Shown here piece after piece: positions 48,790 to 58,700 of a DNA stretch of 64,000 bases. A program made the position numbers and the translations under genes. The notes under the pieces are model-generated. The model ran no database searches. It was not told the DNA's origin and worked only from the letters and a program-made list of their open reading frames with translations. Source of the stretch: Bemisia tabaci (lineage: Eukaryota > Arthropoda > Insecta > Hemiptera > Aleyrodidae); assembly GCF_918797505.1 (NCBI RefSeq), contig NC_092798.1, positions 12,103,501 through 12,167,500 of the forward strand, written 5' to 3'. Every line of letters starts with the position of its first letter. Positions within the stretch are counted from its first letter, which is position 1.

Positions 48790-49638
48790 CAGATATAGCA
48801 GAACCTGTTTCTGCGTTTCTGGAACGATTTGGAATGAGTGATGAAGAAGTAATTTTTTACGGAACACATGGCACCGAGAAAAATTCCGTCTCTTGGGCTT
48901 CCTCCTGAGGCTGTACAGAACTAGTTCCAATTCAAACAAAGCCATGCTTTGCATCATCAACGAAGCCAAACCCAACCTGAAATTTCAAGAGCACTCAAGG
49001 ATATGGCAGAACCTGTTTCTGAGTTTCTGGAACGATTTGGAATGAGTGATAAAGAAGTAATTTTTTATGGCACACATGGCACGGAGAAAAATTCTGTTTC
49101 AGGTGTTGGCGCAGAAAATTTATCAGTGTATGGCTGCTCTTTGAGGACTATCAACAACAACGAATCGTACATATACCACAAACAGTTGAATAAGATAGGA
49201 CTGAAACATCCGAATATTTGGGTTTTTTTAAGTAAGTTTTTCAAACCAAGGGGTTCATGAATAATGAATTTTTTTCATTGTAGAAGAAGTAATTTTTATT
49301 GCACACATGGTGGAGAAAAATTCTGTCTTTTGGGCTTCCTCCTGAGGCTGTACAGAACTAGTTCCAATTGAGACAAAGCCATATCATCAACAAAGCCAAA
49401 CCCAACCTGGAATTCCAGGAGCACTTATGGATATGGCAGAGCCTGTTTCTGAGTTTCTGGAACGATTTGGAATGAGTGATGAAGAAGTAATTTTTTATGG
49501 CACACATAGCACGGAGAAAAATTCTGTCTCCTGGGCTCCCTCCTGAGGCTCTACAGAACTCGTTCCAATTCAAACAAAGCCATGCCTTGCATCATCAACG
49601 AAGCCAAACCCAACCTGGGATTCCAGGAGACCTCATGG
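48790..49638 (+). repeat. Amplified repeat cluster, proximal part (R and B modules)
   Basis: A module reading AEPVSEFLERFGMSDEEVIF (about 210-240 bp, GAACCTGTTTCTG start) recurs with starts near 48801, 49009 and 49439, and again at 50130, 50338 and 50775. The segment from about 48790 to 49330 reappears at about 50119-50660 with a constant 1329-bp offset and near identity. Some copies keep an open frame; others have stop codons after the TEKNSVSWA stretch. Confidence 0.7.
49103..49231 (+). pseudogene. MULE-like transposase exon B, copy 1
   Basis: The exon lies between TCTGTTTCAG and GTAAGT (129 nt, needs phase 1 on entry). It reads VGAENLSVYGCSLRTINNNE, then a short helix and KHPNIWVFL. This matches the conserved C-terminal block of FLYWCH-associated MULE transposases (RTNN..E..H..LN....HPN.W.FL). 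Its entry phase fits the exit phase of the A exons at 50.9-51.7 kb, although it lies 5' of them. An identical-looking copy is 1329 bp downstream. Confidence 0.6.
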
Positions 49639-50117
49639 TGTACAGTGGGTCCCCCCTCCCTCTCCCCACTCACTCGTACAATTCAAATTTTTCCCGCCGT
49701 TGAGTTCTGGGCGTGTACGCGTGAGCAGACAGATTCCTGTCTGTTCCTGCGCAGACCCCATTCCCGCATTCTAGCTGCTGACGCGCGGAGAGACCGTTGA
49801 GTTTTTCTTTTCCATCCCCGGAATTTCTTTACATCCTATCAAAGATGTGAGTATATTTTCTTTGTGAGTTGGTCCCCTTTTGGGGCCAACTATATTTATT
49901 TTCTTGAGCTCCGCTCCGGCCGGTTCGCGGGTGGGAGTCTCCCTTTTCTTTTCAGTTAGTCACTCTTCAGTTTTTGTCCTGTGTACTGTGTTCGCTTAGG
50001 CCCACGGCATGGCTTGCTCAACAAATCCCCTGGTGTTCATTATTGTGTTAGTATCCTGTCTAGTTCTTTTTTTTATATATTTATTTCTATATAGTACGGT
50101 TCCGCCAGACCTGTACA
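49639..50117. mobile_element. Solo LTR 1 (479 bp) with 4-bp target duplication
   Basis: It starts TGTACAGTGGGTCC and ends GCCAGACCTGTACA, so it has TG...CA ends, with the terminal 7 nt inverted. It is flanked by ATGG at 49635-49638 and 50118-50121. Removing it and one ATGG restores the CTCATGGATATGGCAGAACC sequence typical of the R module. It contains GATGTGAGTAT followed by a GTTGG..CCCC/GGGG..CCAAC hairpin near 49870, also seen in solo LTR 2. A 4-bp duplication suits Ty3/Gypsy or BEL elements. The internal region is absent. Confidence 0.82.
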
Positions 50118-50118
50118 A

Positions 50119-50830
50119 TGGATATGGCAGAACCTGTTTCTGAGTTTCTGGAACGATTTGGAATGAGTGATGAAGAAGTAATTTTTTACGGAGCACATGG
50201 CACCGAGAAAAATTCCGTCTCTTGGGCTTCCTCCTGAGGCTGTACAGAACTAGTTCCAATTCAGACAAAGCCATGCTTTGCATCATCAACGAAGCCAAAC
50301 CCAACCTGAAATTCCAAGAGCACTCAAGGATATGGCAGAACCTGTTTCTGAGTTTCTGGAACGATTTGGAATGAGTGATAAAGAAGTAATTTTTTATGGC
50401 ACACATGGCACGGAGAAAAATTCTGTTTCAGGTGTTGGCGCAGAAAATTTATCAGTGTATGGCTGCTCTTTGAGGACTATCAACAACAACGAATCGTACA
50501 TATACCACAAACAGTTGAATAAGATAGGACTGAAACATCCGAATATTTGGGTTTTTTTAAGTAAGTTTTTCAAACCAAGGGGTTCATGAATAATGAATTT
50601 TTTTCATTGTAGAAGAAGTAATTTTTATTGCACACATGGCGGAGAAAAATTCTGTCTCCTGGGCTCCCTCCTGATGCTACACAGAACTAGTTCCAATTCA
50701 AACAAATCCATGTCCTGTATCATCAACAAAGCCAAACCCAACCTTGGATTCTAGGAGACCTCAAGGATATGGCAGAACCTGTTTCTGAGTTTCTGGAACG
50801 ATTTGGAATGAGTGATGATTGAAGGTACGT
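50119..50830 (+). repeat. Amplified repeat cluster, distal part (R and B modules)
   Basis: This is the second copy of the segment at 48790-49330 (offset 1329 bp), beginning directly after solo LTR 1 and continuing with a further R module near 50775. That module is abruptly joined to the A-module intron at about 50818 (GATTGAAGGTACG), marking a rearrangement point. Confidence 0.7.
50432..50560 (+). pseudogene. MULE-like transposase exon B, copy 2
   Basis: This is a near-identical duplicate of 49103-49231, with the same acceptor, donor and frame (VGAENLSVYGCSLRTINNNE ... HPNIWVFL). Confidence 0.6.
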
Positions 50831-50919
50831 TCATTTCCATCACTTATATGAAAATACCCTTGTGACATTTCTTAAGAGCCCTCCAAAAGACTTTTCTTTT
50901 GCTCTTCTCCTCTCTCCAG

Positions 50920-51130
50920 AATGTTATCAAGAAATGTTTGAAGCTACACATGAAACGTCTGGTCACAACGGCTAAGGGACGACGAATCTTAGGATGCATT
51001 TTCGCACTCCCTCTGTTGCCACATGGGGACATGAGCAGGGGGGTAAAGAAAATAGAAAGAATGATCAGGAAACATGGATGTGGAAAATTTGCTGAACTCC
51101 TTGCTTATGTCAAAAAGCAATGGATTGAAG
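50920..51130 (+). pseudogene. MULE-like transposase exon A, tandem copy 1
   Basis: A 211-nt exon between CTCTCTCCAG and GTACGT enters in phase 0 and exits in phase 1. It reads KCLKLHMKRLVTTAKGRRIL, then FALPLLPHGDMSRGVKKIER and FAELLAYVKKQWIE. The block A-LP-LP....GV..I......LL.Y....W/YI precedes the RTNN block in FLYWCH/MULE transposases. The whole intron+exon unit repeats at 306-bp spacing. Confidence 0.62.
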
Positions 51131-51225
51131 GTACGTTCATTTCCATCACTTATATGAAAGTACCCTAGTGATATTTCCTAAGAGCCCTCCAAAAGACTTT
51201 TCTTTTGCTCTTCTCCTCTCTCCAG

Positions 51226-51436
51226 AATGTTATCAAGAAATGTTTGAAGCTACACATGAAACGTCTGGTCACAACGGCTAAGGGACGACGAATCTTAGGA
51301 TGCATTTTCGCACTCCCTCTGTTGCCACATGGGGACATGAGCAGGGGGGTAAAGAAAATAGAAAGAATGATCAGGAAACATGGATGTGGAAAATTTGCTG
51401 AACTCCTTGCTTATGTCAAAAAGCAATGGATTGAAG
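51226..51436 (+). pseudogene. MULE-like transposase exon A, tandem copy 2
   Basis: Copy 2 of the 306-bp unit, apparently identical in coding sequence to copy 1. Splicing one copy to the next would give a phase clash (exit phase 1, entry phase 0), so a transcript can use only one copy in frame. Confidence 0.62.
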
Positions 51437-51531
51437 GTACGTTCATTTCCATCACTTATATGAAAGTACCCTAGTGATATTTCCTAAGAGCCCTCCAAAA
51501 GACTTTTCTTTTGCTCTTCTCCTCTCTCCAG

Positions 51532-51741
51532 AATGTTATCAAGAAATGTTTGAAGCTACACATGAAACGTCTGGTCACAACGGCTAAGGGACGACGAATC
51601 TTAGGATGCATTTTCGCACTCCCTCTGTTGCCACATGGGGACATGAGCAGGGGGTAAAGAAAATAGAAAGAATGATCAGGAAACATGGATGTGGAAAATT
51701 TGCTGAACTCCTTGCTTATGTCAAAAAGCAATGGATTGAAG
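51532..51741 (+). pseudogene. MULE-like transposase exon A, tandem copy 3, frameshifted
   Basis: Copy 3 has five rather than six G residues at GAGCAGGGGG(G)TAAAG (about 51647-51655), a one-base deletion that breaks the frame after PHGDMSRG. Its splice sites are intact. Confidence 0.62.
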
Positions 51742-51830
51742 GTACGTTCATTTCCATCACTTATATGAAAGTACCCTTGTGACATTTCTAAAGAGCCCCC
51801 CAAAAGTCTTTCCTTCAAACTTTGTTACAG

Positions 51831-51967
51831 AGAAGCAATACTCTCAATTTATCAAAAAATCTGAACATTTTGAGGAAGATGCCCCTCAGGCTCGCAAACA
51901 GTGTAAAATATTTGTAGATGCAATGTTGGCATTCATTGCAATGTTTTGCATCTGTATTTGCTACTAA
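51831..51967 (+). CDS. Candidate terminal exon of the MULE-like gene
   Basis: Directly after a TTTGTTACAG acceptor the frame that fits exon A's phase-1 exit reads EKQYSQFIKKSEHFEEDAPQ, then ARKQCKIFVDAMLAFIAMFC and stops at TAA (51965-51967). This short, partly hydrophobic end gives a plausible alternative C terminus if exon A splices here rather than to a B exon. No homologue is recognised for this end. Confidence 0.4.
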
Positions 51968-52560
51968 ATGTTTTGGCTTGATTACAACAAAATGTGTTTG
52001 GTGAATGATTTTAGTTGAGTCAGTGAAGTTACATTTGGTTTGCTGAAAAAGTAAGTTTTAATATGACTCAGTTTGTAGTGATGTGTCACATTACGTCTGG
52101 CACAGGATTTTTTTCGATTCCAGACCTGAACTGTAAGCTACGTTTTATATCTCTCTTGCACACTGCCTTTCGTGTGCAATTCATCACTATACTTCAGAAG
52201 AGACAACTTTTCTCTAAACTTTGTTTGTAGTTAGAATCTCCTCTGTCGAATGAAGTCCAATTCAGTTTGGTAGTTCTCAATTTGATTTAATTATGCTCTG
52301 ACATGATGAAAATATCAATAAGTTTAAAAGTGTTCAGAAGCAGACTTGAAGTTATCAAATATTCAATTTTAATCGTATTTAAACGTAATCGTATTCAACG
52401 GAAATTGTATTCAGAAGGAATCATCCTTAAGCATAAGAAGAACATGGTTATTAAAGTTGGAGAAATGATTTAAACGGAAAAATATCATTTCTAGGTATAA
52501 TTACATCTTACACAATACCGGATCATATCTTTTTATATGTAACATGAAAATTCTTTTCAG
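51968..52560. other. AT-rich spacer inside the repeat cluster
   Basis: No coding exon is seen. The stretch ends in a good acceptor (TTCTTTTCAG) immediately before B copy 3. Confidence 0.45.
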
Positions 52561-52690
52561 GTGTTGGCCTGTTGGCGCAGATAATTTATCAGTGTATGGC
52601 TGCTCTTTGAGGACTATCAACAACAATGAATCATACCACAAACAGTTGAATAAGATAAGACTGAAACATCCGAATAATTGGGTTTTTTTA
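52561..52690 (+). pseudogene. MULE-like transposase exon B, copy 3 (altered)
   Basis: It follows an ATTCTTTTCAG acceptor. The start reads GTGTTGGCCTGTTGGCGCAG, i.e. an insertion of about 7 nt relative to copies 1 and 2, which changes the entry phase. One A is lost at the donor. The remaining block (NLSVYGCSLRTINNNESYHK ... HPNNWVFL) is intact. Confidence 0.55.
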
Positions 52691-52740
52691 GTAAGTTTTT
52701 CAAACCAAGGGGTTCATAGCCCAAAAACGCTCCACCCTAG

Positions 52741-52862
52741 TGTTGGCGCAGAAAATTTATCAGTGTATGGCTGCTCTTTGAGGACTATCAACAACAATGA
52801 ATCATACCACAAACAGTTGAATAAGATAAGACTGAAACATCCGAATAATTGGGTTTTTTTAA
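52741..52862 (+). pseudogene. MULE-like transposase exon B, copy 4
   Basis: Tandem to copy 3 at about 180 bp. It begins after CACCCTAG and reads the same NLSVYGCSLRTINNNESYHK block up to the GTAAGT donor. Copies 3 and 4 lack the extra Ile-Tyr codons of copies 1 and 2 (TACCAC versus TACATATACCAC), showing two sub-lineages. Confidence 0.55.
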
Positions 52863-52883
52863 GTAAGTTTTTCAAACCAAGGG

Positions 52884-53275
52884 TGTAGCACGGTAATGTA
52901 TCAGAGAGAATGGCTTTCTGGTAGTTTCGCCAGAGGGCGACACTTCCCCAGTGGTTCTGGACGGGGCATCTCTGATTGGTTGCAGTTGCCGAATGATGAT
53001 GGATCGACCAATCAGAGATGGCGTGCCCTGAGCCGCTGGGGAGTCAGTTGTAGTTTTGACTCAGGTGGAGAAGCCTCGGACTGTTTTCACGATGTGAGTA
53101 TCATCTTTGAAAGGTTGGGGGACGTGTCCCCCAACCATATCTAAATCCTTTTAAATAGTGCGTGTATCTTTCCGGTTGTGCCTCTGTTTGTCCAAAAGAT
53201 TCATTCAGTAGTTTTCCTTTCAGAACTTCATTCTGTATTGTGTGCTGGGCCCCAGAGCCGGGTGGCCTAGTCACA
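52884..53275. mobile_element. Solo LTR 2 (392 bp) with 4-bp target duplication
   Basis: It starts TGTAGCACGGTAATG and ends GGCCTAGTCACA, flanked by AGGG at 52880-52883 and 53276-53279. Removing it restores the CAAACCAAGGGGTTCATG sequence that follows B copies 1 and 2. It carries an inverted pair (ATCTCTGATTGGT / ACCAATCAGAGAT) and, after GATGTGAGTAT, a near-perfect palindrome GGTTGGGGGACGTGTCCCCC at 53113-53136. The GATGTGAGTAT plus hairpin arrangement is shared with solo LTR 1, so the two belong to related families. The open frame at 52896-53144 has no support as a gene. Confidence 0.82.
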
Positions 53276-53279
53276 AGGG

Positions 53280-55624
53280 GTTCATGAATAATGAATTTTT
53301 TTCATTGTACAAGAAGTAATTTTTATTGCACACATGGCGGGGAAAAAATTCTGTCTCCATTTCCTGTCGCCACTGAGAGGTAGTAGAGCATGTCTGGAGA
53401 GGCAGTCTCGGTCAAAATTCCATTCTCATTCGGCTGGTCAGGGGTTGGAGCACGATGTCTCTTGAGTTGCAAGAGTGTCCTGAGCTTTTACCTTTAAAGT
53501 TTTTAGTGAAGGTGTGGGCCTTGGAGTTCGACCTTGATGAGTGACTTGTTTCTTCTTTGCTATGTCTTTTCTTTCTTTCACTTTTGTTATTGTCAAATTC
53601 TCTGTGGTCGTTATCTTCTTTTGTTTATCAGCTGTTTTTTCTCTTGTATAGTCTTTGGGCTTTGCTCCCATATTGTTTGTGAAAAAAAAATAAGGTGCTT
53701 TGAAAACTCAATTCAACTAAACATAGGAGTTGTGCTCAACTCACCCAGTAACAAAGAGGCATCGCAAAGAGCAAGGAATATGGCAGGTTTTTTATGTCTT
53801 GTACTGCTTCCAGGGAGTTACAATCAAAGGCAATGGAGAGTGACAAAGAGGCGAAATAACTTCTTTAGGTGAGAGAAGAATTTTTGAGTAACGAGAAAAT
53901 CGACACTGACCGAGAAACTTACTCAGGAGTGATAAACCAGTCGACACAAGCAAAGTAATAACGAAGTACATTTAGTCCAGTAATATTTCTGAATTTTAAT
54001 CATTTCAGTAATTAGTGATCAGAAGTATGCACTCTGTACAGTTTTCTTGTTATTTAGTGTTTTATAATTGACAGCAAATATTCGCAAAAATACCTACACA
54101 TGATGATGATCTAAAGCTCAAAATGGCCATCAGATAACCACCACACACAGAAATAAAGGATCGGACCTCAAAAAAGTGAGTACAATACCACTTTCCTGTG
54201 TTCACCAAGCACCTGCAGACTCTGTCTCGACCGTAGAAGGTACTGCGGCAGCTAGCCAGCCACCATTCAATGGCAACAGTCCATCTCTCACTTTCTTCTC
54301 ATTAGGTCCTACACCTGCCTGCCGGTGCTATATCAGTAGCACCACCCAGCCCTTGTGTCACTTAAGCCGGTCCACACCTGATGTTATTCAGCTGTCTAGT
54401 AGCTCCATCGCCCAGAGCACATCATCCAGGCCCATAAAGATTCAGTACTCAACCGGCCCTTTCAGGGCCACCATGTTCAGAGCACCCATAAGATATCACA
54501 GAGTGGTTTGGGGTAAAGCCCACACAACTTAAAGAAACTTGAAAAATTTATTTTTCCTCACTGGTACCTCCATGCTTCAATTTCTTGAAAGCTTCCTAGG
54601 ACTTTCACAGTACATGAAAACTGCATATTATTTACCTCTAGCTTACTTTACCATACAAAGGTCTAATTGGAAGTTAAAAAATCAATGCAAGCTAAGATCA
54701 AAACTTTTAGAGTAAAAAAAGATCAGATGTACTGAACGAACAGTGAGTTAAAGGGAGCCAAATCAACTTATCTTTGACTAAATTTTTTCATTAACATCTA
54801 ATTCTACTAAAACTGAGGATGGCATTTGCAAAATCATTGATTAAATTTGAGCTTAAAGAATTAGGAAATGGGGTAGTTGCATGCAGCTGTGATTTTAGAT
54901 CTGATTACTGTTTCTAGCAGAACTTTTCGCGAAAAAGCGTTTTTTGAATTTGCAAGTTCTGAAATTGAGTCAAAAGCTCTATAAAAAGTCGATAAATTGC
55001 AGTAATAAAATAAACGATTTCCATTCGCTGTGACATCAGTTAGTATACAAGGCCCGGCCCACCGCCATCACCCCTATCTTGACCGAGTGTTTACCGAGCC
55101 AAAGCGTCATCTGTTGTGCTATTCCATAAAGTTCCAGTGAATGGAATTTTTTTTAAAAAATTCCTCAATACTCTGTAGACCTCAAACTTTAAGGTTCGGA
55201 TTAAACAAATTCCTTGCAACTACCCCATTGAAGATCATGATATTCAAAACACTAAAACTTAAAGTTGTTATCACAGTTAACAATAATCCATTTGCAGCAC
55301 AGAGACACTGAGGACTATGAACAGTGTGAGTTCATATCAGACTTTTGAAGGAAGTCAAACCTGCGGGTGACTAGTATATCAATTTGAACTAATTGTTTGA
55401 ATACATGCAGACGTCATCAAAATCACTGATTACATCTTAAGAATTTGAGGAAATCCTGCCTTGAGAGATAAAATCAGCTCCCAGTGGACTCCGTTGTCTC
55501 CATAACTGCATCAATATCATCTGCATCTGGTGCTTTGGTTCTGCAATTGCTGCTTGGATTCTAAAGTAGTCTGAGAACAGGCTGAGTTGATGATGAAATA
55601 AAACTAAAAATCTTGAGCTTACAA
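53280..55624. other. Spacer between the repeat cluster and DEAF1
   Basis: The first 80 bases continue the flank of a B module. The rest has no recognisable exon. A plus-strand open frame at 54176-54532 (118 codons, Ser/Thr/Pro-rich) lacks family resemblance. A hairpin GGCCCTTTCAGGGCC lies at 54455-54469. A TTTATT at 54547-54552 could be a distal polyadenylation signal (AATAAA on the minus strand) for DEAF1, about 1.07 kb past its stop. Confidence 0.45.
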
Positions 55625-55798
55625 TCAGTTGACGACACCATCTGCCGTTTCCACGATCAGCATAATACTGTTTGGATCCGAGCGAACACATTCCACCTGG
55701 TGGACAGCCCAGTCTTTCCGCTGACAGAATATCGAACAGTATGGCGTTCGGCGACACAAGGAACACTCTGCATACGCTTCCCTATCACAGTTGGCACA
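55625..55798 (-). CDS. Deaf1: DEAF1 last exon: MYND zinc finger
   Basis: It encodes [20 protein letters not shown], then [17 protein letters not shown], i.e. the complete C..C....C..C..C...C...H...C set of a MYND finger (two interleaved zinc sites, protein-protein contacts with corepressors in the family). About 19 residues follow before the stop. Confidence 0.92.
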   Translation of the reverse strand, partial: CANCDREAYAECSLCRRTPYCSIFCQRKDWAVHQVECVRSDPNSIMLIVETADGVVN

Positions 55799-58700
55799 CT
55801 GCAAGCAAAACAAAAATCTGATTTAGAAATTAGGATGGATTTTAAAGGCTGAAGCTTCATGGTTGATGTAGCACTGTACAACCAAATTTCAAGTATATTC
55901 AGGCACTATTTTGTGAATTTTTCGGTAAAGTAGAACATGCAATGAGATTCCTCCTAACTCCAAAAAGACACGGAAATTCAACCGGTAGTAAAGAGTGCCC
56001 AACTGCAGCAAACAGTCAGCATCTTTAAACTTGTAACACGACTGGTATTAATTTGAAAAACTTAACAAACTTCCAAAAGAATTTACAGAGGAAAATTATT
56101 CCTGCACTTCTGCTAAGATACAGCTCTGATTGTCTTTTGAATCAGTGCAGATCAGTGCAGGGTCTCAAAAATAAAGTTTAAATCTGAGTCTGCTCAGATT
56201 TAAACTATATTTTTGAGACCCCGTGCATTCAGAAAAACCACACATCTATTAAAAAATGTTTACTTTTCATTAAGATCCCTCTTACCTTCTTCTGTTCATT
56301 GTTATCTGCAGTTGGCTGGAGACTAACAGAATTCAATGAATTTACAAAATGGACTGAAGAATCGTCGACAACTCTGAAAAAAAAAGAGGAAAAATAGGGT
56401 TTTTTCTACTTTGGACATTTCCAAACCTTCAGCTTTCTGCAAGAAAAAAAATCTGAATGCCAATAACCTTAACCTTGAGTTGTTCGTCCCACTGGAAATG
56501 CGATCTCAAAATTTAATTAAAGTAGCAGCAAACTGAGACCTTGGAGCTAATCTATGTGATATAATCGCAATGGCGGGTCATTCTGACTTATGATTCTCTC
56601 GCCTTCAAATCACCTTGATCTGCTATGTTCAGGACTCATGCTGGGTTTGTTGCACATAAGAGACACAGCAAAGTGAATAGACTGTCTACATTTAAAACCC
56701 TTTGCAGACCTCAATTGGCACATTTAAAAAGTGTGAAATCCACTCCTTGGCAAGAGATTTGCCTAATTTAAAACACGTTTGTTTGAATTTCCCGCACACT
56801 CCGAAAGTATTTCTTGGTGGCCAGCAATCATGATTGCTCAGAAGGAGAGACCCAGAATAACCTAATCTAAGTAAACAAACAATCTTGCAAACCATTACGA
56901 ACTTTCTTAATGAATGATTTTCCCTAATAAAGCTTTAATTTATGCTTTTGGTCTTTTTCTCTCCCCTCAGTTTTGTACTCATACTCATTAGAGCTCAGAT
57001 TTTTTACTGTAATTGAAATTTTTGGAGTTTTCTAGTCTTGATTTCCCTGGAGAATATTGCGGACGCAGCATCATTCTACCTCCTTGTCATTTGGGTAGCA
57101 GTTACTTGACCTTAAAAAATAGCAGCATTGAAATTAAGATTATTTTTACCGCTGAGTGTCAACTCGACTGTTCAATATAGTATTTTCCTTTTCTTTCCGC
57201 AAAGCTTCTTCTAGAGTGGACACTTCCCTCTGCCACTGCGCTCTACTTTCCTCAACTGACTTCTTTAGTTGATATGCAAGTTTAATTAATTTGTTGGCAA
57301 CCTGAAAGGATTAACATAATTAAAAATCAAATTCATATCAAGTGTTTTTCCTACAATGAAAGTGTTGAAGGCCCTGATCCTCAATTTACTTGGAAAGCAA
57401 AATCTAAACCAGCAGTTTTAAATCTGTGGTCTGCTGCTCTTAGGTGGCCTACAAACAACGATGAAAGTGGCTGCAGAAATTAAAGGGTGGATCAAGAGAA
57501 ATGAAAGTGAATGAAAAGTGAAAACAAGAGTAAACGTATTTTGTTTTGCAGCAACACCCGCGACAGTTTTTGAAAACATGCGACAGTATTTTGCTCGAGA
57601 TTGTTGTGCATTGTAGGGGCAGGGCTTATTTTGGATACAGCGTTAAAAATTTCGGAGCTCCTGAAGTAACGATTATTTTTCAACAACAATGTGCCCCAGA
57701 GTGGTGCTGTTTTCTGACACAAAAAGACTGTCTTCAGCCAAGACTTAGAACGTTTTGATTGGATTTGCTCTAGGCATAAAAGATTCATAGTTTTCATTTT
57801 TACGATTGGGTAAGGAAAGATCACATTTTTGCAACTGTTATGTTGTGTGCATTGGAAGGAAACTACTTCAAACCCGTTGTACTGAATGCAGCTTTTTTGT
57901 TTACTGATGAACTTGATGCACAATTAGACCATTTCCTGATTTTATAGCTTGGAAAATTCAGTATTTGCAACAAATTGACCATGAATTCATTGATTTTTTA
58001 CCGTCGATAATACTTATAATCATTTTTGTATTGCATTCCATTGAAAAAAAAACGAACAAACAAACAAACAAACAAAAAATCCCACACTAAATTTGAATTT
58101 ATAGATAATTTCTCCCTAAAACTCACATTTTCTACTTTGGTGAAAGGATCACTTGAGCCAGTATCATCCTTCTCGGCAGTAACTGACTCGATGGAATCGA
58201 TGACTGTTTGGGCTGTTTCAGTCACTGAGTTTACAGCAGCACTAGCTGATTTGATTCCGCCACTAAATTCAGTCTTGACTGGTACTCCATCCTGGCTCCA
58301 ACGACGGTTACTTCCATTTATCATCAGAAGTGGCTCACCTGAAACAAATGCTCTGATAGGAGTGTTGTCTCTAAAGGAACTGAACAGTCTGAATAGTTCA
58401 TTGCATAATCCAGCCTGACTGCATGAGGTAAGCCGGCAAAAAGAGTTACAGTGATTTCAATATCACTAAAGGAAGCAAAACTATTTGTACTGGGAAATTG
58501 GAAAAAAGACGAAGGTGAAACTTCCAAACCACGTTTCTTGGTTCGCAACCTTGCAGACTTCATATCACACTTGTTTTTTGAAAGGTGAACTACCTAATGT
58601 CAATGCTTAAAAACTTCCTAGTTTCTTTTTCAGTATGGGGCTAATTATAAAATTTCAAGGAATGATGTTGGCTCGTTTTTCTTTAAAAACATAGGGAACA

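Noticed and set aside
52896..53144. 82-codon plus-strand frame
   Set aside because: Lies wholly inside solo LTR 2 and has no recognisable domain.
54176..54532. 118-codon Ser/Thr/Pro-rich plus-strand frame
   Set aside because: Composition only; no homology, no convincing splice context. Kept as a remark under the spacer.
57492..57923. Minus-strand 143-codon frame in a DEAF1 intron
   Set aside because: No family resemblance, no splice support, and the adjacent true exons join in phase without it.
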